A DNA stretch of 64,000 bases from JADJPO01 sp963828555 (GCA_963828555.1 CAWHEL010000002.1:62001-126000), one strand, 5' to 3'; counted from the stretch's first letter, positions 25,802 to 34,572 are shown. Notes: generated by a model not told the origin, from the letters alone. A program made the numbers and translations.

Positions 25802-26485
25802 TCAGCTGGTCAGCACGCTGTCACCAACCGTCTTCGGGGCGTCGGCGGCGGGCTCGGTCTCGATCGAGTCCTTGCGGTCCTTGACCCGGGAGTCGCCCTT
25901 ACCGACCTTGATCCTGTCCTTGCCCTTGCCGCCGTCCACGTGGTCACGGCCAGTGCCGCCGAAGAGTTTGTCGGCCCCCGCACCACCGGCCAGGCGGTCG
26001 TTGCCCTTGCCGCCGTTCAGCGTGTCGTCACCATCGCCACCGACCAACCGGTCGTTGCCCTTGCCGCCGTTCAGCGTGTCGTCACCATCGCCACCGACCA
26101 ACCGGTCGTTGCCCTTACCGCCGTTCAGAATGTCGGCGCCGGCGCCGCCGTCCACCCTGTCGTTGCCCGACCCGGCGAAGACGACGTCGTCGCCGTCACC
26201 GGTGAAGATCACATCCGAGCGGGCCGAGCCGCACACCGTGTCGTTCCCGGCACCGGACTTGACCACGTGGCCCGACGCCTTGATCAGGATCACGTCGTCC
26301 GCCGCGACACCCTGGGTCACGCCACCCTCGACCACCCGCGGCGAGGACTTGTCCACCACGATCGTCACCGCCTCGCCGTTGCACATGGGGCCGGTGTCGG
26401 TGGTCACGGCCGAGGCCGGGGCCTGAGCGAGCAGGGCGAGCACGGGAACGGCGACGAGGGTGAGCAGGGTGGCGGGGCGACGCAC
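25802..26485 (-). CDS. Secreted calcium-binding RTX (hemolysin-type repeat) protein
   Basis: 227 residues from the GTG at 26485, chosen because GGAGG lies just upstream and the following residues make a signal peptide (LTLVAVPVLALLAQAPASA). Residues about 90-200 are nine-residue RTX repeats of GGxGxDxLx type such as NDRLVGGDGDD and TLNGGKG, which fold as a calcium-filled beta-roll. The C-terminus is Lys/Asp-rich. There is no enzyme domain and no type I export gene; Sec export is likely. Two neighbouring repeats are identical at DNA level. Confidence 0.85.
   Translation of the reverse strand: MRRPATLLTLVAVPVLALLAQAPASAVTTDTGPMCNGEAVTIVVDKSSPRVVEGGVTQGVAADDVILIKASGHVVKSGAGNDTVCGSARSDVIFTGDGDDVVFAGSGNDRVDGGAGADILNGGKGNDRLVGGDGDDTLNGGKGNDRLVGGDGDDTLNGGKGNDRLAGGAGADKLFGGTGRDHVDGGKGKDRIKVGKGDSRVKDRKDSIETEPAADAPKTVGDSVLTS
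25995..26102. repeat. Perfect 54-base tandem duplication inside the RTX gene
   Basis: Positions 25995-26048 and 26049-26102 are identical and encode 18 residues each (two RTX turns). A third, diverged partial unit starts at 26103. Identity down to the third codon positions points to a recent slippage or unequal-exchange event. Confidence 0.9.
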
Positions 26486-26845
26486 AAGGTCCTCCAGCGG
26501 ACGGCAGGGATGGGCTTCCCTGGTGCATCGGCGTTCGGCCGGCAGATCTCGATCACCCGGCAGAGTGACGTCGAATCCCGTTGCCAGAGCGCCGGAGCCG
26601 ACGTAGGTTGCCCGGTACACGGGAAGGGAGGTGGTCCGGAGTTGGATATTCAACGGACGCGTGAGGTGGCTGTCCGCTAGCCGCTGTCAACCGGACGGAC
26701 TGCCCCGACCCCTGCTCGACAGGACGGGGACGCCGTGGGCCCAGTGGCCGGCGACGATCAGGCAGTCACCGCAGCCCGTGGGAGCCGTGGATCGTCCACC
26801 ACGGCACGCCGCACCAGTGCGGCGGCCCACGGGCTGTTGCCTGCC
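26486..26845. other. Intergenic region, leader of the RTX gene
   Basis: The 360 bases between the small membrane gene stop and the RTX start hold the GGAGG ribosome site of the RTX gene at the left end. I found no promoter that I would commit to, no stem with strong pairing and no convincing gene. Short minus-strand frames near 26758-26845 look protein-like for about 25 codons but are too short to call. Confidence 0.45.
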
Positions 26846-27106
26846 TCAGACCCTGGAGCTCCAGGAGCCACGTCGCGAGCGGCCGAGGCCGAGGGCGCGG
26901 GCCACCAGCCAGCACGCCGTCCAGGCCACGGCGCCCGCAGCGAGGAACTGCACCGTGTGCTCCAGGCCGACCAGCGCCGGCTGGTCCAGCCCGGGCCGGG
27001 TCGGCGTGGGCGTCGGGCTGCCCACGGTGTCGGCGACGAACCACAGCAGCGCGGCGAGTGCCGCTGAGCAGCCCAGCACGATCGCACCACGGGTGATCGC
27101 GCGCAT
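26846..27106 (-). CDS. Small two-helix membrane protein
   Basis: 86 residues. Its ATG overlaps the stop of the upstream DUF4405-type gene (TGATG at 27104-27108), so it is translated with it. Two hydrophobic helices are visible (about 7-28 and 51-74), joined by a Pro/Thr-rich loop, with an Arg/Ser-rich tail. No known family is recognised. It is probably a partner subunit or accessory of the neighbouring heme-type membrane protein, on context alone. Confidence 0.65.
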   Translation of the reverse strand: MRAITRGAIVLGCSAALAALLWFVADTVGSPTPTPTRPGLDQPALVGLEHTVQFLAAGAVAWTACWLVARALGLGRSRRGSWSSRV

Positions 27107-27606
27107 CAGCGTCCCCTTCGCAGCAGGGCCTTGGTCTGGGTGAGGATCCAGCCACCGTGCGAGAGCAGGTGGAAGGCCAGCACGAACAGCAACAGCGCCG
27201 AGGCGAGGGAATGCACCCGCATCCACAGGGTGGTCTGGTCGATCTGCAGCCCGAAGAAGGGCAGCACCGCCTCGCTGATCACGAACCCGGACAGCATCAC
27301 GGTGGTGGCCAGGCCCCACATGGCGAGGTCGAGCAGCCGGTTGACCTGGTTCTGCGCCCGGATCCGAAGCCGCCTCAGCTGACGGACCACCCAGTTCCAG
27401 TGCATCACCACGTGGGTGAGCAGCACCAGCACGATGCCGACGGCGACCCACTCGTGCAGCGGCACCCCGGTCAGGCCGGGGAGCGCGGCCAGCATCCAGG
27501 CCACGAAGAGCCCCAGATCGACCCAGTACTTGCGGCGGGCCTCGCGCCCGCTCCGGGGGGCGCCGGCGTCCGCCTCGCTCCGCCCGTCCAGGTCTGTCGC
27601 ACTCAT
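27106..27606 (-). CDS. DUF4405-like membrane protein (cytochrome b561/FdnI-like fold)
   Basis: 166 residues from the ATG at 27606. After a charged cytoplasmic arm there are four hydrophobic segments (about 33-50, 55-72, 94-113 and 135-155). Histidines sit in helices: HEW, THVVMHW, RVHS and FHLLSH, the pattern of small di-heme b-type membrane anchors. It may carry electrons across the membrane or anchor another protein, but no redox partner is present except the coupled small membrane protein. It is divergent from the PPOX gene at 27715. Confidence 0.65.
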   Translation of the reverse strand: MSATDLDGRSEADAGAPRSGREARRKYWVDLGLFVAWMLAALPGLTGVPLHEWVAVGIVLVLLTHVVMHWNWVVRQLRRLRIRAQNQVNRLLDLAMWGLATTVMLSGFVISEAVLPFFGLQIDQTTLWMRVHSLASALLLFVLAFHLLSHGGWILTQTKALLRRGR

Positions 27607-27714
27607 GACCGCCAAGCCTGACCCATTCGGGGCCACCCGTCACGCGGAACCGAAGAATCCGGGCATCCTGCAGTTCAGGTAAGCATCGGCCCGTCGATCG
27701 GGCAGGCTGAGGTG

Positions 27715-28338
27715 ATGGCAGAGATCAAACGACTTCCCGAACGGGCTCTGGCCGACCGCCGCGAGCTCGACGCAGTCCTCGACGCTGCCCGGGTGGCCAC
27801 ACTGTCGACGGTGGCCGACGGGCGACCGCTCGTCGTCCCGGTGCTCCTCGCCCGCGACGGGGATCGTCTGCTGGTGCACGGCTCGACCGGAGCGGGAGCC
27901 TTGCGCGTCGCTGCCGCCGGGGCGCCGATCGCCCTGAGCGTCGCCCTGCTCGACGGGCTGGTCTACGCCGACAGCCTGTTCGAGTCCAGCGCCAACTACC
28001 GCTCCGCCGTGGTCAGCGGCGTGGCCACTGTGCTCACCGGCGATGAGGCCCGGGAGGCCCTGGACAGGCTCTCCGATGTTCTGATGCCCGGCCGCCGCGC
28101 CGAGGTGCGCACACACGCCCCGAAGGAACTGGCGGCGACCCTGACCCTGGCCCTGGCCATCGACGCCGACAATTGGACGGCCAAGAGGCGGACCGGCGGT
28201 CCGGGCGCGATCGAGGACCCGAACGTGTGGTCCGGGGTGCTGCCGCTGCATCGCACCTGGGGCGAGCCCCTGCCCGAGCCCGGGACGGACGCCGAGGTCC
28301 CGCCGTCCGTGCGCGCCCTGGCCGGCGGGCCGGCCTGA
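27715..28338 (+). CDS. Pyridoxamine 5'-phosphate oxidase-family flavoprotein (Nim-like)
   Basis: 207 residues. The split-barrel FMN fold is indicated by ATLSTVADGRPLVVPV (about 30-46), RLLVHGSTGAGALR (about 54-68), and SANYRSAVVSGVATVL (about 96-112). This arrangement matches the 5-nitroimidazole-resistance/flavin reductase subgroup of about 200 residues rather than true PdxH. It probably reduces a small molecule with FMN or F420. A CAGGCT box lies six bases before the ATG at 27715, similar to leaderless promoters elsewhere in the window. Confidence 0.8.
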   Translation: MAEIKRLPERALADRRELDAVLDAARVATLSTVADGRPLVVPVLLARDGDRLLVHGSTGAGALRVAAAGAPIALSVALLDGLVYADSLFESSANYRSAVVSGVATVLTGDEAREALDRLSDVLMPGRRAEVRTHAPKELAATLTLALAIDADNWTAKRRTGGPGAIEDPNVWSGVLPLHRTWGEPLPEPGTDAEVPPSVRALAGGPA

Positions 28339-28591
28339 CCTCAGGACCGGCGGCGGACGACGCTCCGTCGCCCCCAGATGTGGCTCTTCGTAGGCGACTC
28401 ACTCCACTCAGTATTTGAGGCACGTCGTCGGGGATGCTGATGGGGGACCGCCGGTCGGGACGCCGGCGCCGTCGGGCGATACTGGAACCTCGTTCACATA
28501 CGTAGTCTGGGCGCTCGTCGCAGGCTGTCGTACCCGGGGGCCACACTTTCCTCAGGCTGGACCGCCGGGTACGTCGAGAGGGAGGGCACGC

Positions 28592-29710
28592 ATGTCCGAG
28601 TTCGTTCCGGGGCTCGAAGGGGTCGTCGCCTTCGAGACAGAGATCGCCGAGCCTGACCGCGAGGGTGGAGCCCTGCGCTACCGCGGGGTCGACATCGAGG
28701 AACTCGTCGACCACGTCTCCTTCGGCAGCGTGTGGGGCCTCCTGGTCGACAACGAGTTCAACCCCGAGCTTCCCGGCGCCGAGCCCTTCCCGCTGCCCGT
28801 CCGCACCGGCAACGTCCGGGTCGACGTGCAGAGCGCCCTGGCGATGCTCGCCCCGATCTGGGGTCTGAAGCCGCTGCTCGACATCAGCCCTGAGGAGGCC
28901 CGGGCCGACCTGGCCCGCGCCTCGGTGATGGCCCTGTCCTACGTTGCGCAGAGCGCTCGCGGGCTGGAAAAGCCGATGGTGCCCCAGAAGGAGGTCGACA
29001 AGGCGGCGACCATCGTCGAGAGGTTCATGATCCGCTGGCGCGGCGAGCCCGACCCGAAGCACACCGAAGCGGTCGACGCCTACTGGGTCTCCGCCGCCGA
29101 GCACGGCATGAACGCCTCGACCTTCACCGCGCGGGTGATCGCCGGCACCGGTGCCGACGTGGCTGCGTGCCTGTCGGGTGCCGTCGGCGCCATGAGCGGC
29201 CCCCTGCACGGCGGGGCCCCGGCCCGCGTGCTGCACATGATCGAGGGCGTCGAGCAGCGGGGCGACGCCCGGGCTTACGTCAAGGACCTGCTCGACCGCG
29301 GCGAACGCCTGATGGGCTTCGGGCACCGGGTGTACCGCGCCGAGGACCCGCGGGCCCGCGTGCTGCGCGCCACGGCCAAGCGGTTGGGCGCCCAGCGCTA
29401 CGAGGTCGCCCTCGCTCTCGAGGAGGCGGCCCTGGCCGAGCTGCACGAGCGCCGCCCGGACCGGGTGCTGGCCACGAACGTCGAGTTCTGGGCGGCCGTG
29501 GTGCTGGACTACGCCGAGGTGCCGGCCCACATGTTCCCGGCGCTGTTCACCTGTGCCCGCACCGCCGGCTGGTCGGCGCACATCCTGGAGCACAAGAAGA
29601 CCAGCCGCCTGGTCCGCCCCGCGGCCCGCTACATCGGCCCCAAGCCGAGGTCCGTCTCCGAGGTCAAAGGCTGGGACCTCGCGCTCTCCCGCGGCGTCGT
29701 CGAAGCCTGA
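28592..29710 (+). CDS. citA: Citrate synthase (short type, citrate synthase 2-like)
   Basis: 372 residues, the short single-form size. Catalytic motifs are GPLHGGAPARV (His about 206) and MGFGHRVYRAEDPR (His about 245); a third catalytic Asp should lie in the C-terminal half. The protein opens FVPGLEGVVAFETEI and reads ALRYRGVDIEELV, typical of actinobacterial CitA. It condenses oxaloacetate with acetyl-CoA; a methylcitrate activity cannot be excluded. GGAGGG at 28581-28586 fixes the ATG at 28592. The 250 bases upstream hold no gene, and a large hairpin follows the stop. Confidence 0.92.
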   Translation: MSEFVPGLEGVVAFETEIAEPDREGGALRYRGVDIEELVDHVSFGSVWGLLVDNEFNPELPGAEPFPLPVRTGNVRVDVQSALAMLAPIWGLKPLLDISPEEARADLARASVMALSYVAQSARGLEKPMVPQKEVDKAATIVERFMIRWRGEPDPKHTEAVDAYWVSAAEHGMNASTFTARVIAGTGADVAACLSGAVGAMSGPLHGGAPARVLHMIEGVEQRGDARAYVKDLLDRGERLMGFGHRVYRAEDPRARVLRATAKRLGAQRYEVALALEEAALAELHERRPDRVLATNVEFWAAVVLDYAEVPAHMFPALFTCARTAGWSAHILEHKKTSRLVRPAARYIGPKPRSVSEVKGWDLALSRGVVEA

Positions 29711-29788
29711 CCCACCCCCCGTTGGGCACGGCGTGACGTTGCGCTCGCCAGACGGGTGCAACGTCACGCCGTGCCCGTGGGGGGTGGG
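29711..29788. terminator. Very long hairpin downstream of citrate synthase
   Basis: CCCACCCCCC (29711-29720) pairs with GGGGGGTGGG (29779-29788), and GGGCACGGCGTGACGTTGC (29724-29742) pairs exactly with 29758-29776. The stem is about 29 pairs with a 3/2-base internal loop and a 15-base apical loop. It begins right after the stop codon and should end the citA transcript before serC. Confidence 0.75.
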
Positions 29789-29882
29789 TGCATCGCCGCT
29801 CGGTGGCGGCTGATCGGTCGCGGTGAGTGCACAGCAGCAGGGTCCCGGCGAGCCCCGTGGCGATCGACGCCGGGCGATGCGG

Positions 29883-29888
29883 GACAAT
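29883..29888 (+). promoter_or_regulatory. Probable -10 box (GACAAT) of serC
   Basis: GACAAT ends seven bases before the GTG start at 29896. An ATG at 29887 overlaps this box, which argues against that ATG being the start. Confidence 0.45.
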
Positions 29889-29895
29889 GGAGGGC

Positions 29896-31038
29896 GTGAC
29901 CACGACCGCCGCATCGCCGCTGACCATCCCCGCCGATCTGCTCCCCACCGACGGCCGCTTCGGCTCCGGCCCGAGCAAGGTCCGTCCCGAACAGGTGGCC
30001 TACCTGGCCTCGATCGGGCGCAGCGTGCTCGGCACCTCCCACCGCCAGCAACCGGTCAAGCAGCTGGTGAAGCGCATCCGCGAAGGACTCGCCTCCTTCT
30101 TCGACCTGCCTGAGGGCTACGAGGTGGTGCTCGGCAACGGCGGCGCCACCTGCTTCTGGGACATCGCCGCCTTCGGCCTGGTCCGTGAGCGCGCCCAGCA
30201 CCTGGTCTTCGGCGAGTTCTCCGGCAAGTTCGCCAAGGTCACCGACCGGGCGCCGTTCCTGGGCGCCTCCAGCGTGATCTCGGCGACGCCGGGCACGCTG
30301 CCGGTCGCTTCCGCCGAGCCGGGCATCGACGTCTACGCCTGGGCCCACAACGAGACCAGCACCGGCGTGATGGCGCCGGTCCGCGGCGTCCCCAGCGCGG
30401 ACGACGACGCCCTGGTCCTGATCGATGCCACGTCGGGCGCCGGTGGGCTGAGCGTCGACGCCCGCGAGAGCGACGTCTACTACTTCGCACCGCAGAAGTC
30501 CTTCGCCTCCGACGGCGGCCTATGGTTGGCCCTGTTCTCCCCCGCGGCGCTGGAGCGCGCGGCACAGATCGCGGCATCCGGCCGGTGGATCCCCGACTTC
30601 TTCGACCTGCCGACGGCGATCGACAACTCGCGCAAGGACCAGACCTACAACACCCCCGCGGTCGCCACCCTGGCGATGCTCGCCGATCAGGTCGAGTGGC
30701 TCAACGGCAACGGCGGCATGGCCTGGGCCTCGGCCCGCACCGCCGACTCCTCCTCGCGGCTCTACGGGTGGGCCGAGCGCTCGGGCTACGCGACGCCGTT
30801 CGTGACCGACCCCGTGGCCCGCAGCCAGGTGGTCGGCACAATCAACTTCGACGCCGACCAGGTGGATGCCGCCGCAGTGGCAAAGGTCTTGCGCGCCAAT
30901 GGAATCGTCGACGTCGAGCCGTACCGGAAGCTGGGTCAGAACCAGCTCCGGGTGGCCATGTTCCCGGCCGTCGAGCCGGACGACGTCCAGGCGCTCACCC
31001 GGTGCGTCGACCACGTGGTGGAACAGCTCGGCCGGTAG
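29896..31038 (+). CDS. serC: Phosphoserine aminotransferase
   Basis: 380 residues. The PLP lysine is Lys201 in YYFAPQKSFASDGG. Other marks are FGSGPSKVRPEQ at the start, GTSHRQQPVK, GNGGATCFWD, WAHNETSTGV, LIDATSGAGG and NTPAVATLAML. This is the actinobacterial SerC subtype. It converts 3-phosphohydroxypyruvate and glutamate to phosphoserine in serine synthesis. The GTG at 29896 is preferred because a -10-like box precedes it at leaderless distance. An L-serine deaminase lies at 38196, so synthesis and breakdown of serine are both encoded here. Confidence 0.95.
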   Translation: MTTTAASPLTIPADLLPTDGRFGSGPSKVRPEQVAYLASIGRSVLGTSHRQQPVKQLVKRIREGLASFFDLPEGYEVVLGNGGATCFWDIAAFGLVRERAQHLVFGEFSGKFAKVTDRAPFLGASSVISATPGTLPVASAEPGIDVYAWAHNETSTGVMAPVRGVPSADDDALVLIDATSGAGGLSVDARESDVYYFAPQKSFASDGGLWLALFSPAALERAAQIAASGRWIPDFFDLPTAIDNSRKDQTYNTPAVATLAMLADQVEWLNGNGGMAWASARTADSSSRLYGWAERSGYATPFVTDPVARSQVVGTINFDADQVDAAAVAKVLRANGIVDVEPYRKLGQNQLRVAMFPAVEPDDVQALTRCVDHVVEQLGR

Positions 31039-31110
31039 CCGCGACACGGCATCCACGGCAGGCCCCGGCCGGGCGCTCAAGAGGTCAGGCGCGATCGCCG
31101 ATAGGCCAGC

Positions 31111-32367
31111 GTGCCTCCCGCTCGCCGCGTCGGCCTCTCCGTGATCACCGCCGTTCGCTCGGCCATGCCCCGAGCCACCACGCGCGCCTCCAGGCTCGCC
31201 ACGCGGCGCACCCCTGCCCTGGCCGCAGCTCTGGGTCTCGTGGCCGCCGGAGTGATCACCCTCGGCCCCCCGGCCCACGCCACGGCGGTCGCCGCCGCCG
31301 AGCCGGAACGGCTCGCCCGGGCGATGGCCGGCCGGCTCGACGCGACGCTCCAGCAGTGGTCGGCCACCCTCACCGCTACCGCCCGCAGCAGCGCGGTGCG
31401 AGCGGTCTACCGTGATCCCGACCAGCGTTCGGCCGTGAAGCAGAAGGTCAACGCGCTGCTCACCTCGACCTACCGGGCGCACCCTCAGCTCAGCGCGAAG
31501 ATCGCCCTCCTGGACACCCAGGGCGTCGAGATCATCCGCGCGATCAAGGGCGTGCCGGCGTCCCGAGCGGCGCTGTCTGCCGACGACATCGAACGCCTCT
31601 CCCCCGCCCTGACCCTCGCCGTAACCGACGGTGTGGTGCTGCAGCGCGGCCCCTACATCTCCCCGGACTCCCGAGCCTGGGTGATCTCCCGCGCCACACC
31701 GATCACCGTCGACGGGCAGAAGGTCGGCGTCCTGTACTCAGAGGCCCCACTCGAGGGGCTCCGCTCCCTGCTCAGCACGTCGGTTCCGCGTGACGCCCGG
31801 GTGAGGATCCTCGACACGGCCACCGACACGGTCGTACTCGACTCCGCCGTCACCGTGCCGACGCCTTCGCCAGCCGACTCCTTGACCACCCAGTGGTTGC
31901 CCCGGGTGATTCCGCTGGAGCGTCTGACCTCCGCCGGCGAGCCGTCGGCTTACCGCCTCGACATCGGCTTCGGCTGGCGGATCGAGGCCGCAGTGGACAC
32001 TCCCACGGCCGGTTCGGCCCCCGGCGTTCCCTGGACCCTGGTCGGGCTACTAGCGGCGATCGCCGCCGCAGGGTCCCTTGCGGTGCAACGGTCCCGGTCG
32101 GCCCGCGGGCCAGCCGAGTACTCCGGCGGCCAGGCGTTCATCCCTGCGCAGAACTCAGCCGGCGCCGCTCCCCCGCCGCCGCGCGATCCGGGCGCCGAGC
32201 ACCCCGCCGACCAGGCCGAGCAGACCGAGACCACCGAGCAGACCGAGGACGACGATACGCGCGCCACCAGCGCCGCTGGACGGAGCGTCGCCGCCACCGC
32301 CGCCCGACCCACTCGTGCTCCCGGAACCCGGGATGGCACCGTCGGTCGCCGGCGTCCCTCCCGCTGA
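31111..32367 (+). CDS. Membrane Cache-type sensor protein lacking an output domain
   Basis: 418 residues from the GTG at 31111; the ATG at 31165 is an equally good start. A first hydrophobic helix (about 36-58) and a second (about 308-326) flank about 240 extracellular residues. These resemble a double-Cache sensor: LDATLQQWSATLTATARSSAV, IALLDTQGVEIIRAIKG, RAWVISRATPITVDGQKVGVL, DARVRILDTATDTVVLDS. Such sensors normally continue into HAMP, GGDEF, kinase or chemoreceptor domains; here only a low-complexity tail follows, and its last 213 bases are antisense to the convergent gene. It may be a truncated receptor. Confidence 0.65.
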   Translation: MPPARRVGLSVITAVRSAMPRATTRASRLATRRTPALAAALGLVAAGVITLGPPAHATAVAAAEPERLARAMAGRLDATLQQWSATLTATARSSAVRAVYRDPDQRSAVKQKVNALLTSTYRAHPQLSAKIALLDTQGVEIIRAIKGVPASRAALSADDIERLSPALTLAVTDGVVLQRGPYISPDSRAWVISRATPITVDGQKVGVLYSEAPLEGLRSLLSTSVPRDARVRILDTATDTVVLDSAVTVPTPSPADSLTTQWLPRVIPLERLTSAGEPSAYRLDIGFGWRIEAAVDTPTAGSAPGVPWTLVGLLAAIAAAGSLAVQRSRSARGPAEYSGGQAFIPAQNSAGAAPPPPRDPGAEHPADQAEQTETTEQTEDDDTRATSAAGRSVAATAARPTRAPGTRDGTVGRRRPSR

Positions 32368-33306
32368 GGTGCTCGAGGCGCCAGGCACCGAGGTCGCGCC
32401 GAGCACAGCGACGAACGCTGCGGGCAACGGCATCCGCAGAATCGGCGCGGCAGCCCCCTCGCTCCCGAGGTAGACGACCGTGGCCGACGCCGTCACCCCC
32501 TCCCCCTGGTTCTGGATCGGCAGGTTCGCCGTGCCCAGCGGCCGGACCGTCGGCGTGGCCGACCCCGGGTCGAGCAGGGGCGCGAGCAGCATCAGCGCGC
32601 CATAGCTGCGCACCAGCACCGAGCCCGAGGGCAGCACCGTGCCGTCGGTGGCCAGCTGGAGTCCGATCGCCCCCACCGGTACCAGGGTCGCCACTCCCGA
32701 TGCCGTCCCCGGGTAGACCGCAGCGGGGACGGCGAGGATGCGGGCCCGCAGCAACCCTTTGGTCACCACGAACATCCGTTGACTGCGGGGGTCGACGAGC
32801 AGCGTCTCCGCGTCCGCCGCCCCGTCGGGGTAACGCAGCCGGATCCGGCGCAGGGGCGGCGTGCGCAACGGGCCCAGCCGCGCCGGCTCCCGCAGGAGGT
32901 CGATCTCGATCTCGTCGCGCCGAGCGCCGTTGTCCCCGATGTCGGCCACGGCCAGCAGCGCGTGCCCCGCGCTGTCCCGCCAGGCCGCGACAGCTTCCCA
33001 GTCCTGGTTGGGTACCCCGCTGAGCCGAACGGTGCCGGCGGTGGCTCCCCGGCGGTCGACGGCGTACAGCACAGGGGCATTGCCCGAGTCGTTCAGGGTC
33101 CAGATCACTCCGGAATGCGTGGGGCTCAGCGCCAACCCGGAGGCCTCGGTGATCGCCGGGTCGCGCACCGGCCGGTCCACCACGGCCGACGACGCCGGCT
33201 GGGGCACGGGATCGACAGGCGGCGGGCTGGGATCGGCCGAGGCCATCGCGGCCAGCAGCAGACCCGCCGCATTCACCCTCGCAGCACGCCCTCTGGCCCA
33301 GGTCAT
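32155..33306 (-). CDS. Secreted, C-terminally membrane-anchored beta-propeller-like protein
   Basis: 383 residues. A signal peptide (about 1-25) is followed by an esterase-like or beta-propeller region with ITEASGLALSPTHSGVIWTLNDSG, and DWEAVAAWRDSAGHALLAVADIGDNGARRDEI split over blades, then a Ser/Gly/Thr-rich linker and a C-terminal membrane helix (VVLGLLGGLGLLGLVGGVLG) with an Arg tail, so the protein is held on the outer face of the membrane. Similar actinobacterial proteins are of unknown role. Its ATG overlaps the stop of the methyltransferase gene (ATGA). The C-terminal 213 bases overlap the sensor gene on the other strand. Confidence 0.75.
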   Translation of the reverse strand: MTWARGRAARVNAAGLLLAAMASADPSPPPVDPVPQPASSAVVDRPVRDPAITEASGLALSPTHSGVIWTLNDSGNAPVLYAVDRRGATAGTVRLSGVPNQDWEAVAAWRDSAGHALLAVADIGDNGARRDEIEIDLLREPARLGPLRTPPLRRIRLRYPDGAADAETLLVDPRSQRMFVVTKGLLRARILAVPAAVYPGTASGVATLVPVGAIGLQLATDGTVLPSGSVLVRSYGALMLLAPLLDPGSATPTVRPLGTANLPIQNQGEGVTASATVVYLGSEGAAAPILRMPLPAAFVAVLGATSVPGASSTSAGGTPATDGAIPGSGSTSGSGGGGGDAPSSGAGGARIVVLGLLGGLGLLGLVGGVLGARIARRRGSGAG

Positions 33307-34505
33307 GGGGCGCTGCTCAGCAGATCGTCGACCAGGGCGGCCAGCCGTGGGCGCACCTGCCACGCCGCGGCCAGGTCGGCGAGCTCGGCGCGGCGGGCAC
33401 CGTCCGGTGGCGCCCCGGTTCTCTCGGCCCGGATCAGCGCGTTCCGCGGGGTGTGCCGGGAGTCCACGAACTCGACCACCTCGACCCGATATCCCAGCAG
33501 CCGCAACGTGTCTGCGCGCAGGGCATCGGTGAGCACATCGGCCAGCCGCTGCCCGAGGATGCCATGCCGCATCACCGCCTGGTAGGGGTGCGGCGGCTCG
33601 ATCCCACCCCGGCGGTTGGCCTCGATCTGACGCTGGACGTCGTGGTGGCAGCACGGCGCGGCCAGTACCGCCGCAGCGTGCCAGCGCACCGCCCGGGCCA
33701 GCGCGTCGTCCGTGGCCGTGTCACAGGCGTGCAGCGCGAGCACCAGGTCGACCGGTTCGAGTCCGCTGGCCACCTCCGCGATCGTGCCGGCGAGGAAGCT
33801 CAACCCGCCCATTCCGAGCTGAATGGCCAGAGACGCGTTGCGTGACAGCATGTCCGGGCGCTGGTCGACCCCGACCGTGCGCACCCGCCCGCCGGTGGCC
33901 CGGTCCAGATAGCGATGCGCCGCGAAGGTCAGGTAGGCGTTGCCGCAGCCCAGGTCGATCACGTGCAACGACCGGGACTGGGCGTCCGCGACCGAGCGCA
34001 GCCCAGGCACCAGGGGGGCCAGCTGACGCAGGAAGGCGTCCACCTGACGCCGCTTTCCGGCGTCAGCACCGAGGGCGTCGAACAACGGGTCGCCAGGATC
34101 GAGCAGCCGCTCCTTGACCCGGTCGTGACCGCTCGGGCGGACGTCGCGGCGCGAGGTGCGTGAGGTGTGCACCTGGGCCTCGCCCCGCTTGGTCACCCGC
34201 AGCTGCACCACGCGGTCGGCGGTCTCGACGTGCCAATTGCCGAACGGCTCGGCGAACAACCCCTCGAGCGCCGCCGCGGCGGCGTCGCCGGACGGATAGT
34301 TGTGGGTGAGCGGCGCCTGCCCCGGCGCCGTGGTGACCACCTGCAGCTGGCGGCCCGTCTTGAGGTCGACCGGGCGCAGCTCAGCGCGGGTGAGGGCCGG
34401 CTCAGCGCCCCGCCGCCGGCCGGCTGCCACCGCGCGGACCAGCTCGTCGAGATCCAGCAGCAGGGGGCGCAACGCGGCCAGGGCGTCATCCAGCGGTTCG
34501 GGCAC
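33303..34505 (-). CDS. SAM-dependent methyltransferase, METTL25/RRNAD1-like
   Basis: 400 residues from the GTG at 34505. The N-terminal 180 residues are a family-specific domain with THNYPSGDAAAAALEGLF. The methyltransferase core begins with the SAM loop HVIDLGCGNAYLTFAAHRYL (about 207-226), then LVLALHACDTATDDALA and APCCHHDVQRQI, with the Cys-Cys-His-His motif that marks this group, shared with eukaryotic METTL25-type proteins. The substrate is probably RNA or ribosome-related, by analogy only. Its stop overlaps the next gene, though that secreted product gives no functional clue. Confidence 0.78.
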   Translation of the reverse strand: MPEPLDDALAALRPLLLDLDELVRAVAAGRRRGAEPALTRAELRPVDLKTGRQLQVVTTAPGQAPLTHNYPSGDAAAAALEGLFAEPFGNWHVETADRVVQLRVTKRGEAQVHTSRTSRRDVRPSGHDRVKERLLDPGDPLFDALGADAGKRRQVDAFLRQLAPLVPGLRSVADAQSRSLHVIDLGCGNAYLTFAAHRYLDRATGGRVRTVGVDQRPDMLSRNASLAIQLGMGGLSFLAGTIAEVASGLEPVDLVLALHACDTATDDALARAVRWHAAAVLAAPCCHHDVQRQIEANRRGGIEPPHPYQAVMRHGILGQRLADVLTDALRADTLRLLGYRVEVVEFVDSRHTPRNALIRAERTGAPPDGARRAELADLAAAWQVRPRLAALVDDLLSSAP

Positions 34506-34572
34506 GCCCCATCGTCGCGCATGGCCGGCACCGTTCAGACGAGCCGCCGGTCCGCGGCGGGCCGGGAATCGA

